Shown here in pieces: positions 39,001-45,375 of a stretch of DNA of 64,000 nt. Origin of the DNA: Apodemus sylvaticus (lineage: Eukaryota; Chordata; Mammalia; Rodentia; Muridae); the NCBI RefSeq assembly GCF_947179515.1, contig NC_067482.1, positions 76,807,080 to 76,871,079 of the forward strand, in the 5' to 3' direction. Position 1 is the first letter of the stretch, and every line of letters begins with the position of its first letter. The translations under genes were made by a program, and so were the position numbers. The notes under the pieces were generated by a model. That model made no database searches. It worked only from the letters and a program-made list of their open reading frames with translations, and had not been told where the DNA came from.

Positions 39001-42000
39001 ACATGTCTGTTTGCACACTATATGCATACCTGGTGCCTGTAGAAGCCACAAAAAGGGGAGTCAGATCCCTTGGAATTAGAGTTACAGACAGTTGTGAGGG
39101 ACCATGTGGGTTCTGGGAAGGGAACTCCAGTCCTCTGGAAGAGTAGCCATTGCTCCTAGCTGATGAACCATCTTCTCGCTCTTTCTTTGGCCTCAGATCA
39201 TGGCCTTTCCTATACTTTTCCTGTCGCTTGTTGTCCCGACTCTGTGGCCAGTCTGCCGGAAGGTTAGCAGCTTTTGCTCCACTTAGTGCTTAGAGTCCTG
39301 GCTTTTCAGAGATTTGACTAGGAATCCCCTGTGTACTGTCAGAATGAATTTCTAAAGAACAAATCTAATAAAACTAGCCTCTGGGGGTGGGGGAGAAGGG
39401 AGAGGTCTTAGGAGGAGGAGAATATTTGCATATCTTGTTGATGCTATAACAAAGTACCACAGAGAGTGGCCTCAGTTGTCAAAAATGTACCTTATTATAG
39501 TCTTGAGGCCAGAAGTCTAAAATCTGGCAGGGCTGTTCTCCCCCCAAAAGCAGCAGAGAGAGTCCCTTCCTGCCTCCTTCAACTGCAGGGAGCTCCAGGG
39601 AACCCTGGACTTTTGGCTGCATCACTCTAGTTCCAGACTCTGGAATATGTGGCCTCCTCTTCATCTTGAGTTCCTGTGCTTCCACTTTTGTGCCTTGCAA
39701 GGAAGGACATTTGTGTTTGGATTTAGGACCTTCTGAATAATCCAGGATAATCTCAATACCAGACCCTTCACTTGATTACATTCGAAAAGATCTTCTTTTC
39801 AATAATGTTCCCCTCACAGACTCAGGGGTTCAGGTGTGTACACATTTCAGGGTCTGTGTTCTGTTCCCACAGATGGCGTGAGAGGTGAAAGGTCTTCACA
39901 GCAGTTGGGGGGATTATGCTCAATGAGGGTGCAAGGTGGAGATGTTCAAGCTGTCGTAATGCCACATCAGCCCCCCTGGAAGGGTGAGGGCAGCAAAGTA
40001 GCCATCAAAGGCTAGAGCAAGGCAGGAGTCCCGGAGCAAGGTCTGTCAGGTCCCTTGGTTTTTAAAAGTGTACACACCCATGCATTTATGTGAAATGACA
40101 CATCCAGGCAACTCAGCTCCTTGGAGGAGAACTTGCAGACAGATTTGCCCTGTCCCACTGCCCTCAGGCCTCGTAGGCCCTCTGCTACTTGGTTTTTGTC
40201 AATTTGACACAAACCTTGATGTTTGGGAAGAGGAAATCTTAGTTGAGAACAACACACCCATAAACTTGGCCTGTAGGCAAGTATGTGGGGCATTTTATTA
40301 ATTAGTAATTGATGTGGAAGGGCCAAGAATACTGCGAGTGTTGCCAGCCCTGGACAGGTAGGCTTGGATTGTATAAGAAAGGAGGCTGGGCTGGCTACAG
40401 AAAATGAGCAGTGTTTCTCTGTGGCCTCTGATTCAGATCTTGGCTCTAGGTTCCTGCCTTGAGTTCCTGTCCTGACTTCCTCTGTGATGGAGAGACTTGA
40501 GAGTTGTAATCTGAAATAAACTCTTTCTGCTTTTAGTCATGCTTTTTATCATAGCAGTGGAAGCCCTAAGTGAGACAAGTCCCTCGTGGCCCTTGCTTAC
40601 CTACCCTGCCTCTCCTCTCTGCATCAGCTCCTTGTCCGGTTCCTGCTCCTTAGACAACACCAGGTTGGAGGTGGCCACTGCAGCCATGCCTGTCACCCCC
40701 ATGGCCACCAGAGAGAAGATCCGGTCCAGGTTCCATGGCAGCCATGACCTGATCCACCGCCTGTTTGTCTGCATCTCAGGTGTGTGATCTAGACCTAAGA
40801 TGTAGAGGGCAAGCAGTGTGTGCCTCGGAGAGAAAGAACAGTGGGGCTGTCCAAGCTTTCTCTGGCTAAAGTGGAGCGCAGTGCGGTCTGAAGAGCAAGT
40901 CTAGGGTGGGGCTAGAAATGTCCTACAGGGAGGAAAGGGTTTCCTCTAGGGGTGGCTGGAGAGTGATGGGCAGGTGAACCTAACAGCCAGGCCCTCGATA
41001 CCACCCGGGAGTGAGGTTTACACTGGGATCCATGGCTATGCAGAGTCTGCTTTGTGACCCTACAGCCAAAAGTTAAGGCCAGTGTAGTATGGGGTACCAG
41101 GATAATGTGGATGTATCTGGATTTCCTTGCTTCTATGATGTCAACCGGTGCTGCCACAGGCACAGTGTTATGGGGGGGGGGGCGGTCCTCTGTGAGTATC
41201 TCTTGGCAACTACCACAGTTTAGTTATGGCTGTGATCCCTGGATAAGTTATATATCAGGGAGCAGCAACGGTGGAGTTAGGTAGGAAGCTTTCATTCTTT
41301 CCTATCTCTTGATCCCCGAGTTTATACTTATGTCAAGGGAATCCGTTCCCCAGGGCTTGGCACTTGCTGGGCCATGAGCACCGGGTGCATCCTGTACAGC
41401 ACGTGGCAGTGTGGTCTCTCAGTGTGGTTGGCTCACCCCAGTCTCCTGTCTTCCTGCCACTTTTCTCTCAGGTGTAGCTGACCAGCTGCAGACGAACTAT
41501 GCAAGCGACCTGAGAAGTATTCTCAAAACACTGTTTGAAGTCATGGCCACCAAGCCAGAAACAGATGACAAAGAGAAGCTAAAGAAGGGTGAGTAGACTT
41601 GCAGGACAGGCTCTGGGCTCATGCCACGTGCAGAAAACCACACCAAGGCAGCCACACACCCCAGGATCTGCCGAACTGAACGTGCCAGGTTGTTGACTTG
41701 GGGAGATGAGTATAGTCTGGGGAGGTGGCTCTCCATGCCACCTTCTTTGCAGGTGGGTGCCTGGCTCTGGTTCTCCATGGGCCATCCAACAAGTGAAAAA
41801 GAGGAGAATGGCCCAGCTCTCTAGGAGAGGGTGGCAACGGCTGCTCTCAGCTGCCTCATATTTACATACGTTCAGCTAATTGAAGGCACACGTTTGCTCT
41901 CATATTTACACATGGGTGCACATGTACAGGCTTCCATGTACATGCATACTTTATACACAAACAGGGAAATAGATATTTGGCAAGGAAGGGAATTTGCCCT

Positions 42001-44327
42001 CTGTCCCTATAGGGTCCCTGGTAGGAAATAGCCCCTAGACACTGTCTCTGACCCCTGGTGTTAGTCTGAGGTTCTTGTTTAGGGAGAGCTATATCTTCAC
42101 ATAAGAGCTTCTATCTGGGTATATGGAATAGCCCAGCTGGGCCTGGAAGTCTGGCTTAACAGGGAATGTCCTTGTTGGTGAGGAGTGACTACCGCATCAT
42201 CCGCCTGGCCAGACTCTCACTGGCAGCCCAGGCAGGGCTGCCTCTGGAAATTATGAGTCAAATTGGAGATGAGCACAGGCACCTTGGCCATATTCTGGTC
42301 AGAGCTCTCAGATGCCAGGGCTTTAAAATCCTCGCTTTGGGAACCATAGCTAGGAACTCTTACCAGTCAGGGTAGATTGCTCTATGAGGAGGAACTAACT
42401 ACCACTACCACATGCCCCCAGGGTCCACCACACTAGACAAAGAATGAAGTCTTTGGTAGGGAGAACTTTGCCAACACTGACATCCTACCTACTGAGGTGA
42501 CTTGTTCTGTGTGCTGAGCGGTGATTGGGGGCTTGTAGGGAGCTGGAAAATCAGGGGCACCCACGTGCTCACTAAGGGCAATCAGTTGCATCTACTGCAT
42601 TGCCCACCAACCCCCAGCAGTTCCCCTTTCTCGTTCAGTAACTCAGACCCTGCGGAGTGCGGCCCTGGAGGACTGTGCATTATGCCAGGAGACTGTGTCA
42701 TCATCAGAACTGGCAGCCAAAACCCGAGATGGGGACTTTGAAGGTATGTGCAAAGCTCTGGTGTAAAGCTGGCATGCTGTCTGCTGAGCAGAAGGAGCTT
42801 CTCTTTGCGTGTCCATCTGCACATCCAGGCCATCTGGAGGTACAGCTTCCCACGGCGAAGGCCACCCACTCTACCTCCTCCTTAGTCCTAGGTATATACA
42901 GCTCCTTTACTGCTGTGAAACCTCGAGCCTGGTGATTAGCAGCTCAGCCTAGTAGGTACAAGCTACAGAAGGGGGAGGAGGACTGACTGTGGTTACACGT
43001 GACTGGTCTGGCTAATATCCAATACACTAGCACTCGCCTGCATTGAAAGAGTCTCCCATAGCAGCCTCGGACACTCTGGAATGTTAATGGGGGTTTTGAG
43101 GGATATAGAAGCCTTCCTTGTGAGAAGGGGGCTTCAGAGAGATCACATGGAGACTTCCCAGAGTAGTCTGGAAGCTAGGCCCCTTGGCTAGCAAAGGAAA
43201 GGAATCCTGACCTTTTTGGGAATACTACAGCACATTTATGGGAGAAGGCCCAAGGATGGCACAAAGTGTGCTAGTGAAGTGTTGAAGTGGTGCCTGGGAT
43301 CGTGGAGGCCCAGATTAGTGTCTCACTAGATGGCTAGACAGAGTGACCAGAGATGGCAAGGTCTTGGGGGATTATAATTGAGTCTGCTGTACCTCCTGAG
43401 TTCAGTTGACCTGGTCTCAGGCCTGCAACTGAGGTATGACTCTGTCCACCGACATTGTCACTAGTCACTGGCTGTGACTGACAAGCCTAGAGTGAGATCA
43501 GAGGAGTAGGTCTGATGGGACGTGTCTGTCCAGCAGCCAGACCTCAATCCTTCCCTACCCCCAGCTCAGACTGTTTTACATGTCTGCTGTTGTGCTGCTC
43601 TTGTTGTGACAGACCCTCCTGAGTGGGTACCAGATGAGGCCTGTGGCTTCTGCACCTCCTGTAAGGCTCCCTTCACCGTCATCCGCAGGAAGCACCACTG
43701 TCGTAGCTGTGGTAAGGTAGGTGGGGCGCCACTGGCCCTCTGTATCTTTGGGGTTGTGTGGGGACTGTCCCCGGGTATAGCAACAGGGTTTAGAAGTTAG
43801 AGCTGATGTCCTGGGAACTCAGTCATATTTTTGTGGTCCTTGTGTTAGACCCTGGGTCTAGGTTCTGAGCTCTACTCTGATTCCATGTCTTAGGCTATTC
43901 CTAGGTAGTACCCAGGTACAATCTTGGCCTCTCCAAGGTGAGAACAGGAAGGGGCAGGGGTTTGAGAAGGAGTCTTCAGTAGCTATGGTGAAGGACCTAG
44001 TTACTTTCAAGAAGCATGACCTACTGGGCAAGCCCTACCCAGAGTTTCCTGAAAACCCCAGTCCCATAGACTGTAAGGTCTGGGCCCGGCAGATGCCTGC
44101 CCATGATTTCCCTGCCTGTTTTGGGTGGGAGAGCTGTGTGAGGGGCTGACAAAGCCCTGTTTGCTCACTGCCCTCTGTCCCTCCTTGGCTTCCAGATCTT
44201 CTGTTCCCGATGCTCATCACATTCGGCACCACTTCCGCGCTACGGACAGGTGAAGCCTGTCCGGGTGTGCACACACTGCTACATGTTCCACGTTACACCC
44301 TTCTACAGTGACAAGACAGGCATGTGA
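4180..44327 (+). CDS. Zfyve28: Zfyve28 (Lst2) coding region, 5'-partial, 11 exons
   Basis: Joined exons are 4180-4317, 5724-5926, 7032-7121, 8168-8257, 16034-16135, 22729-24033, 40628-40779, 41472-41588, 42639-42743, 43613-43716 and 44196-44327. All have AG acceptors, GT donors and compatible phases, and together give 845 residues and a stop. The product matches the Lst2 family: a conserved N-terminal region, a long low-complexity middle (mostly one exon) and a C-terminal FYVE zinc finger. FYVE fingers bind PI3P on early endosomes. Lst2 is known as a negative regulator of EGF receptor signalling whose endosomal localisation is controlled by monoubiquitination. I infer that about 60 N-terminal residues are encoded upstream, because the human protein has 60 residues before this point; the total would be 905. 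Residue numbers below assume this offset. Exon numbers 3-13 are inferred. Confidence 0.97.
4318..5723. other. Zfyve28: Zfyve28 intron 3
   Basis: The intron is mostly unique sequence. It contains a G9 run near 4,650, a 20-bp direct duplication (AACTGGTGAAGGCTAGC type) at 5,279-5,320 and a TG tract at 5,545-5,568. No exon or SINE was recognised. Confidence 0.7.
5545..5568 (+). repeat. TG microsatellite
   Basis: A perfect (GT)12 run. Confidence 0.95.
5724..5926 (+). CDS. Zfyve28: Zfyve28 exon 4 (residues 107-174)
   Basis: The acceptor CAG is at 5721-5723 and the donor GTGACC at 5927. The frame begins [16 protein letters not shown] and ends LFAEFEL plus two bases of a Ser codon. The segment is charged and probably helical ([19 protein letters not shown]), part of the conserved N-terminal Lst2 region. 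An internal Met gives a short ATG-initiated open frame, which should not be taken as the gene start. Confidence 0.96.
5927..7031. other. Zfyve28: Zfyve28 intron 4
   Basis: A B1 lies in the middle (listed). The remainder appears unique, with a C-rich run near 6,645. Confidence 0.7.
6398..6586 (+). repeat. B1 SINE with AAAAC-rich tail
   Basis: A complete B1 body (GGCCAGGTACGGGTGGC, CTTTAATCCCAGCACTTGGG, GGTCTACAGAGTGAG, CCCTGTCTCAAAAA) is followed by (AAAAC)n. Confidence 0.93.
7032..7121 (+). CDS. Zfyve28: Zfyve28 exon 5 (residues 174-204)
   Basis: The acceptor is TTGCAG ending at 7031 and the donor GTAAGG starts at 7122. The frame reads [20 protein letters not shown] followed by IVLFCETVE. 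At 90 bases the exon keeps the phase of its neighbours. It belongs to the conserved N-terminal region, whose biochemical role I cannot assign from sequence. Confidence 0.96.
7122..8167. other. Zfyve28: Zfyve28 intron 5
   Basis: The intron contains a nearly pure C/T tract at about 7,337-7,432. No interspersed repeat or exon was recognised in the rest. Confidence 0.65.
8168..8257 (+). CDS. Zfyve28: Zfyve28 exon 6 (residues 204-234)
   Basis: The acceptor CCAG ends at 8167 and the donor GTGAGT starts at 8258. The frame reads [20 protein letters not shown] then FTIPRLAIV, nearly identical to human LST2. The split Cys codon (TG|T) is completed in the next exon almost 7.8 kb downstream. Confidence 0.96.
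10115..10275 (-). repeat. Antisense B1/B4-class SINE
   Basis: CATGTAGCCAATGATGACC, CTGAACTTGTGATTCTCCAG and GGATGGGATCACAGGG are the reverse strand of a diverged SINE. Confidence 0.6.
11801..11830 (+). repeat. (CATT)n microsatellite
   Basis: About seven perfect tetranucleotide units. Confidence 0.9.
12210..12396 (-). repeat. Antisense B2 SINE
   Basis: CGGATCCCCCGGAGCTGGAG, TGTGAGCGGCCATGTGGG, AACTGAACCCGGTTCTGTGG and CTTAACCGCTGAGCCC are the reverse complement of B2. Confidence 0.88.
12405..12775 (-). repeat. Antisense B4 SINE interrupted by a B1
   Basis: A T-rich start and GACAGGGTCTC are followed, after the inserted B1, by a B1-derived half (TGACCTTGAACTTCTGG) and an ID-derived half (AGGGCCTCATGCATGC to TTACAGCCCCAGCC). 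This is the B4 (ID-B1 chimera) layout in reverse. Confidence 0.7.
12430..12591 (+). mobile_element. B1 inserted in B4, 13-bp target duplication
   Basis: A B1 body (GCCGGGCGG to CCCTGTCTCAG and an A-rich tail) is bounded by perfect copies of AAGACAGGGTCTC at 12417-12429 and 12592-12604. The G-rich stretch GGGGGTTGGGGGAG replaces the usual GGTGGTGGCGCACGCC. Confidence 0.92.
12891..13412 (+). repeat. TG-rich variant array of about 520 bp
   Basis: The array is irregular (TG)n with recurring GAGCATGTGT and CTGAGTGT units. The strand is nearly free of C except in GAGCATG and CTGAG. It gives long His/Thr-rich open frames on the minus strand that are artefacts. It directly abuts an antisense SINE. 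Confidence 0.95.
13413..13525 (-). repeat. Antisense B3-class SINE fragment
   Basis: TTGAGCTCAGGTCCTGAGGC and ACCTGCTGAGGCATCTTGCC are the reverse of a B2/B3-class head. The CA tail would lie exactly where the TG array ends. Confidence 0.6.
13800..13903 (-). repeat. Antisense ID/B4-like SINE
   Basis: A GTTTGTTGTTTG run is followed by GGGCTCAGAGCATGCCAGG and AAGCTATACCCTCAGCC, the reverse of an ID-type tRNA-derived head. Confidence 0.55.
13905..14325 (+). mobile_element. Degraded LINE-1 ORF2 fragment
   Basis: AAAATGCCTAGGAATAAATT, TTCATGGACCGGGAGG, CTGTGCAATCCCTGCAATCC and the AAATAGAAA...TTCTTATGGA stretch follow the 3' part of L1 ORF2. Many stops and indels show it is dead. Confidence 0.75.
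14837..14918 (+). repeat. Compound (CT)n(CA)n microsatellite
   Basis: About 20 CT units run directly into about 20 CA units. Confidence 0.97.
16034..16135 (+). CDS. Zfyve28: Zfyve28 exon 7 (residues 234-268)
   Basis: The acceptor ACAG ends at 16033 and the donor GTGAGG starts at 16136. The frame reads [19 protein letters not shown] then [14 protein letters not shown], part of the conserved N-terminal domain. The exon stands alone between two long repeat-rich introns. Confidence 0.96.
17871..18016 (+). repeat. B1 SINE
   Basis: GCTGAGCAGTGGTGGTGCAC, TTTAATCCCAGCACTTGG, CCAGCCTGGTGTACAGAG and GAAACCCTGTCCTGAAAAAA define it. A (TAA)n tract follows at 18,024-18,056. Confidence 0.92.
18090..19430 (+). 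mobile_element. Old LINE-1 fragments with SINE insertions
   Basis: Several A-rich blocks resemble ancient L1 sequence (AAAATGGCCCAGGGCTTTTC, ATATCCAGGAGACTCAAATG, AAACATATAAAGACAATCAA). They are interrupted by a B1 fragment (18,555-18,620) and an ID-like piece (19,180-19,265). No intact frame remains. Subfamily not assigned. Confidence 0.5.
19180..19265 (+). repeat. ID-like SINE fragment
   Basis: GCACTTACCTAGCGTGGGTG and CCTGGGTTCAATTTTCAGCA fit the tRNA-derived ID head. Confidence 0.5.
19600..19955 (+). mobile_element. Rodent LTR-like repeat (ERVL-type, name unsure)
   Basis: CACTGTCAACTTGGTGGGAT is near the start and CAAGCCAAAATAAACCCACC near the end, followed by TTATAGCATTGAG. It has the layout of rodent ERVL-type solo LTRs with an internal AATAAA. 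It has no coding content. Confidence 0.5.
20167..20548 (+). mobile_element. Rodent LTR-like repeat (ERVL-type, name unsure)
   Basis: ATCAACTTGACACAAGGTAG, GGCCTGTAGGCAGATCTGTG, TATAAGAAAGCAGGCTAAGC and GAAGTACAAGCCAAAAAACC match the family also seen at 35,370 and 40,190. No coding content. Confidence 0.6.
20880..21130. mobile_element. Possible L1/Lx-type fragment
   Basis: AATTTCATACTTATATACAA, GTGCTGCCCATATACTAGGG and GAGGCCATTCACTGG resemble a common rodent L1-associated non-coding segment. Recognised by general resemblance only. Confidence 0.4.
21372..21385 (+). promoter_or_regulatory. Probable CTCF-type motif in Zfyve28 intron 7
   Basis: CTAGCAGAGGGCAG fits the CTCF core at 13 of 14 positions (T in place of C at position 2). 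It lies in sequence I could not assign to a repeat. Confidence 0.35.
21854..22052. mobile_element. URR1-type hAT element with inverted ends and 8-bp target duplication
   Basis: Near-inverted termini CAGAGGTTCTC and GAGAACCACTG flank a body with TACATTATGATTCACAACAG and ATTACAGTTATGAAGTAGCA, typical of URR1. The flanks CTTTAAAG (21846-21853) and CTTTAAGG (22053-22060) are an 8-bp duplication with one mismatch, as expected for hAT elements. Non-autonomous: no transposase. Confidence 0.9.
22066..22276 (+). repeat. B2 SINE
   Basis: ACTGGAGAGTTAAGGGCACT, TTTGATTCCCAGCCCC, CTTCTGTAACCCCAGTTCC and AAATAAACATAAATAAATC fit B2. Part of the usual 5' GATGGCTCAG head is missing. Confidence 0.85.
22449..22561 (-). 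repeat. Antisense B1 SINE upstream of exon 8
   Basis: CCTGGCTGTCCTGGAACTCA, GACCAGGCTGGCCTCGAACT and GGGATTAAAGGCGTGTGCC are the reverse of B1. It ends about 170 bases before the large-exon acceptor. Confidence 0.92.
22729..24033 (+). CDS. Zfyve28: Zfyve28 large central exon 8 (residues 268-703)
   Basis: The acceptor is CTGTAG ending at 22728 and the donor GTAAGG starts at 24034. This 1305-base exon encodes the central linker, rich in Ser, Pro, Glu and Gly and probably disordered. Conserved islands include [20 protein letters not shown] (from about 22914), the acidic [16 protein letters not shown] (23099-23146), [20 protein letters not shown] (from about 23419) and a Cys cluster [12 protein letters not shown] (residues 561-572). 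The rest aligns with human LST2 only loosely, which explains the longer rodent protein. A B1 SINE ends about 170 bases before the acceptor. Confidence 0.96.
25190..25470. mobile_element. Possible ancient L1M-like fragment
   Basis: TTCAAGGGTCATCCACACTG, followed by TTTTTGGCTGTCAAGAATCA and TGCGTGGACATGTG, has the order of a common old mammalian L1-derived segment. Confidence 0.4.
25690..25780 (+). repeat. B1-like fragment
   Basis: GGGCAGGCTGGGGCAAGGGA, AAAGCAGCCTGGACCACAGA and GTGTCTCAAAACCAAGCC form a short diverged B1-type block. Confidence 0.4.
26396..26452 (+). repeat. (TTTG)n tract
   Basis: TTTG and TTTTTG units in a row. Confidence 0.9.
27083..27700 (-). mobile_element. Antisense LTR-like repeat with AT-rich expansion
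   Basis: It begins TATTAGTCAGGATTCTCTGA and ends AAATTGACAACCAAGG then TTATCCATCACA, the reverse of an ERVL-type LTR (TGTGATGG...CTAATA). A TATA/TGTA-rich stretch of about 125 bases (27,125-27,250) is included. No coding content. Confidence 0.6.
28681..28905 (+). repeat. B2 SINE
   Basis: GGGGTTGGGGCGATGGCTC, AAGAGCACTGACTGTTCTTC and CATGCAGGAAAAACACCC plus an A-rich tail define it. Confidence 0.92.
29219..29237 (+). repeat. Short TG tract
   Basis: About nine GT units. Confidence 0.9.
29720..29850 (+). repeat. B1 SINE (first of a pair)
   Basis: A diverged B1 with AGGAGGCAAAGGCAGGCAGA and TGAAGCCAGCCTGGTCTACA. Its 3' end runs into a TG tract. Confidence 0.85.
29864..29892 (+). repeat. TG tract between two B1 elements
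   Basis: About 14 uninterrupted GT units join two B1 copies in the same orientation. Confidence 0.95.
29894..30055 (+). repeat. B1 SINE (second of a pair)
   Basis: CTTTAATCCCAGCAATTGG, AAGGCCAGCCTGGTCTACAC and GAAACCCTGTCTTTAAAAC with an A-rich tail. Confidence 0.9.
30264..30277 (-). promoter_or_regulatory. Probable CTCF-type motif in Zfyve28 intron 8, reverse orientation
   Basis: GTTCCCTCTGGTGG is the reverse form of the CTCF core with one mismatch in 14. It is oriented opposite to the sites at 21,372 and 48,095. Confidence 0.35.
31173..31242. repeat. 70-bp perfect palindrome around (AT)29
   Basis: The order is TGTTTT, (AT)29, AAAACA. Both arms pair at every position, so the tract is a perfect inverted repeat without spacer. 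Confidence 0.95.
33041..33087 (+). repeat. TG microsatellite
   Basis: About 23 GT units. Confidence 0.97.
34007..34026 (+). repeat. Poly-G tract
   Basis: G5, C, then G14, in a G-rich surround (GGCGGCGGAGGTT upstream). Confidence 0.9.
34636..34701 (+). repeat. 16-bp minisatellite, four copies
   Basis: GGACCTGTGGGGTCCT occurs twice, then GGACCTGTGGGGTCTT twice, with no gaps. Confidence 0.97.
35370..35768 (-). mobile_element. Antisense rodent LTR-like repeat (ERVL-type, name unsure)
   Basis: TATTGCTGTGATGAAACACC, GGTAGGTTTATTTCC, GAGGCAGGAGCTGATGCAGA, TAATTAAGAAAATGCCC and TGTGTCAAGTTGACAAAACT follow the reverse of the family at 20,167 and 40,190. No coding content. Confidence 0.65.
36130..36245 (-). 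repeat. Diverged antisense B1-like SINE
   Basis: GAGACTGTGTCTTACTATGT, AGACTAGCCTCAAACTTACC and CTGGGATTATGGAAATG. Confidence 0.6.
36313..36478 (-). repeat. Antisense B1 SINE
   Basis: GAGATGGGATTTCTCTGTGT, CTTGGCTGTCCTGTCACTTG and GGCATTAAAGGTGTGCACC, preceded by a T/G-rich tail. Confidence 0.88.
37015..37235. mobile_element. Possible ancient L1M-like fragment
   Basis: TTTCAAGGTTCATTGGCACC, GGCTGGACAATATTTCACTG and GTGTGAATAATGATGCTC follow the same common old L1-derived segment as at 25,190. Confidence 0.45.
37241..37592 (+). repeat. Three B1-type SINEs in tandem, same orientation
   Basis: Copies lie at 37,241-37,348 (GCTGGGTACAGTGG, CTGGGTAACATAGTGAGACC), 37,352-37,490 (AGGCAGGTGTGGTGGCC to CCCTGTCTCAAAAAAG) and 37,497-37,592 (AGCCAGGTGTGGTCCTG to AAGCCCAGCTTGGTCTC, truncated). 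Confidence 0.8.
38960..39181 (-). repeat. Antisense B2 SINE
   Basis: TTTGCACACTATATGCATAC, TTGGAATTAGAGTTACAGAC, CATGTGGGTTCTGGGAAGGG and CTGGAAGAGTAGCCATTGCT are the reverse of B2. Confidence 0.85.
39425..39800 (-). mobile_element. Antisense MLT1/MaLR-like LTR fragment
   Basis: TTGTTGATGCTATAACAAAG then AGGCCAGAAGTCTAAAATCT at the left are the reverse of the 3' end of mammalian MaLR LTRs; TGAATAATCCAGGATAATC is further right. No coding content. Confidence 0.5.
40190..40580 (+). mobile_element. Rodent LTR-like repeat next to exon 9
   Basis: GTCAATTTGACACAAACC, GGCCTGTAGGCAAGTATGTG, TTATTAATTAGTAATTGATG, TGTATAAGAAAGGAGGCTGG and TGAAATAAACTCTTTCTGC match the ERVL-type family at 20,167. It ends about 50 bases before the exon 9 acceptor. 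No coding content. Confidence 0.65.
40628..40779 (+). CDS. Zfyve28: Zfyve28 exon 9 (residues 703-754)
   Basis: The acceptor GCATCAG ends at 40627 and the donor GTGTGT starts at 40780. The frame reads [20 protein letters not shown] and then [20 protein letters not shown] and FVCISG. The second half is highly conserved and basic; the first half is a variable Ser-rich linker. The preceding intron is 16.6 kb, and an LTR-like repeat ends about 50 bases upstream. Confidence 0.95.
40780..41471. other. Zfyve28: Zfyve28 intron 9
   Basis: The intron is unique sequence apart from a G-run near 41,173. No repeat or extra exon was recognised. Confidence 0.7.
41472..41588 (+). CDS. Zfyve28: Zfyve28 exon 10 (residues 754-793)
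   Basis: The acceptor CTCAG ends at 41471 and the donor GTGAGT starts at 41589. The frame reads [20 protein letters not shown] then [18 protein letters not shown]. It is a predicted helical, strongly conserved segment leading towards the FYVE finger. Confidence 0.96.
41589..42638. other. Zfyve28: Zfyve28 intron 10
   Basis: I see no SINE, simple repeat or exon in this kilobase. Confidence 0.65.
42639..42743 (+). CDS. Zfyve28: Zfyve28 exon 11 (residues 793-828)
   Basis: The acceptor TTCAG ends at 42638 and the donor GTATGT starts at 42744. The frame reads [19 protein letters not shown] then [15 protein letters not shown]. The CALC pair also occurs in human LST2; it lies outside the FYVE ligand set. 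Confidence 0.95.
42744..43612. other. Zfyve28: Zfyve28 intron 11
   Basis: Nothing recognisable beyond the splice sites. Confidence 0.65.
43613..43716 (+). CDS. Zfyve28: Zfyve28 exon 12, first half of FYVE finger (residues 828-862)
   Basis: The acceptor GACAG ends at 43612 and the donor GTAGGT starts at 43717. The frame holds the FYVE signature: WVPD (residues 832-835), the first Cys pair C841/C844, and the basic PI3P-binding motif [10 protein letters not shown] (852-861) with ligands C857 and C860. All the expected family residues are present, so PI3P binding is likely. The finger is split between two exons after GK. Confidence 0.98.
43717..44195. other. Zfyve28: Zfyve28 intron 12
   Basis: The intron splits the FYVE finger. 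Nothing else is recognisable in it. Confidence 0.7.
44196..44327 (+). CDS. Zfyve28: Zfyve28 terminal coding exon 13, end of FYVE finger
   Basis: The acceptor TTCCAG ends at 44195. The frame reads [19 protein letters not shown] then [20 protein letters not shown] and ends DKTGM with TGA at 44325-44327. It supplies zinc ligands C865, C868, C887 and C890 and the RVC motif, completing the eight-Cys FYVE domain close to the C-terminus. Confidence 0.98.
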   Translation: MFCSRCSSHSAPLPRYGQVKPVRVCTHCYMFHVTPFYSDKTGM

Positions 44328-45375
44328 TGCTGTGCCTGGCATGCACCAGCTGAGCAGGCTGCCTAGAGTCCTATCCAGGGTCTCCAGGAAGGAGGTGCTG
44401 TGCCTGCCGTGTGCCCTGTCCAGGCTGTGCTGCGGGAGGGCCTCATTGCATCCCACCATGCCACAGCAGCTGCAGGCCTGCCCAGGTTCCAGAATGTTCG
44501 GAGTCTCTGTCTGTGGGCTGGCCTTTCCACTGTGGAGACACCAGTCCTGGCATGGGCCAATGAGAGGTCAGCTTTATTCAGAGGAGGGACCCAGGGATGC
44601 CCAGTGGCTGCTTCCAGGTCACATTACCTGGTCAGGCAGGGTTGGACTTTCTTCTCTTGCCCATCCATGGCACTTTGCTCCAGCTGTGCGTACAAGGCAG
44701 GAGAGGGCCAAGTCTGTGTTCTCTTCTGTAGCCAAGAATGTGGAAGTAGAATCCAGGGGGGCCTGCTAGGACCCCCTGCTGTTTACCACACACCTCATTC
44801 CAGAGGACTTACACCTGCCTCAGACCCTCCTCAAAAATACTCATCTCGTTTCTTTTTGAAGAGGGAATGTAGGGAGCAGACATAGTGGTCTCCAGGGGAA
44901 GCGGGCGTGCTCTTGGCATCTCCATTGTTGCCACTTGCCGGCGGAGCAGGGGCTGACCACCCACGGATACCATAGGCGGAGCTCTCAGGTTTAGGACTGG
45001 ACCTGGCAGGCAGCTTGGCTAACTAACCTTCCCTTCTTCCTCTGCACCCACTGGGACTCTAACCCACTTCCTCAGACCTCAGTGCGGCCTGGACAGGCTG
45101 AGACGCACAGACACCTCCTCAGGCTTCAATCTCAGGCTTCACGTTGCAATGATGATTACAGTTTTATTTTTAGAGAGATGACACACCTACTGCTTCTTTT
45201 ATAGGATGAAATCCAATTGCTGCTCAGCAGCGGAATACACACGCACAAAAATGGCTTCTGTGCGGGGGTGGGGGAGAGCATATAACAGAGGGAATATTAT
45301 GTATTGAGATTATTTTTATTTTCTAAATGCTGTAATTCGAAACCATTTCCATAAATCTATTTAAGGATTGCACAC
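44328..45375 (+). other. Zfyve28: Zfyve28 3'UTR (end estimated)
   Basis: This is non-coding sequence after the TGA at 44327. No canonical AATAAA is seen in the first kilobase. A CATAAA variant hexamer at 45350-45355, in an AT-rich stretch, is followed by a GT-rich segment (about 45410-45450), a plausible cleavage context near 45,370-45,385. The region 45,150-45,365 is AU-rich. The end is therefore an estimate. Confidence 0.5.

Larger units (their letters stand above)
24034..40627. other. Zfyve28: Zfyve28 intron 8 (16.6 kb)
   Basis: This is the longest intron in the window. Stretches 24,080-25,190, 31,320-33,030, 33,090-34,000 and 37,600-38,950 show no repeat or exon I can recognise. The remainder holds the SINEs, LTR-like elements and simple repeats listed separately. 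Confidence 0.7.
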
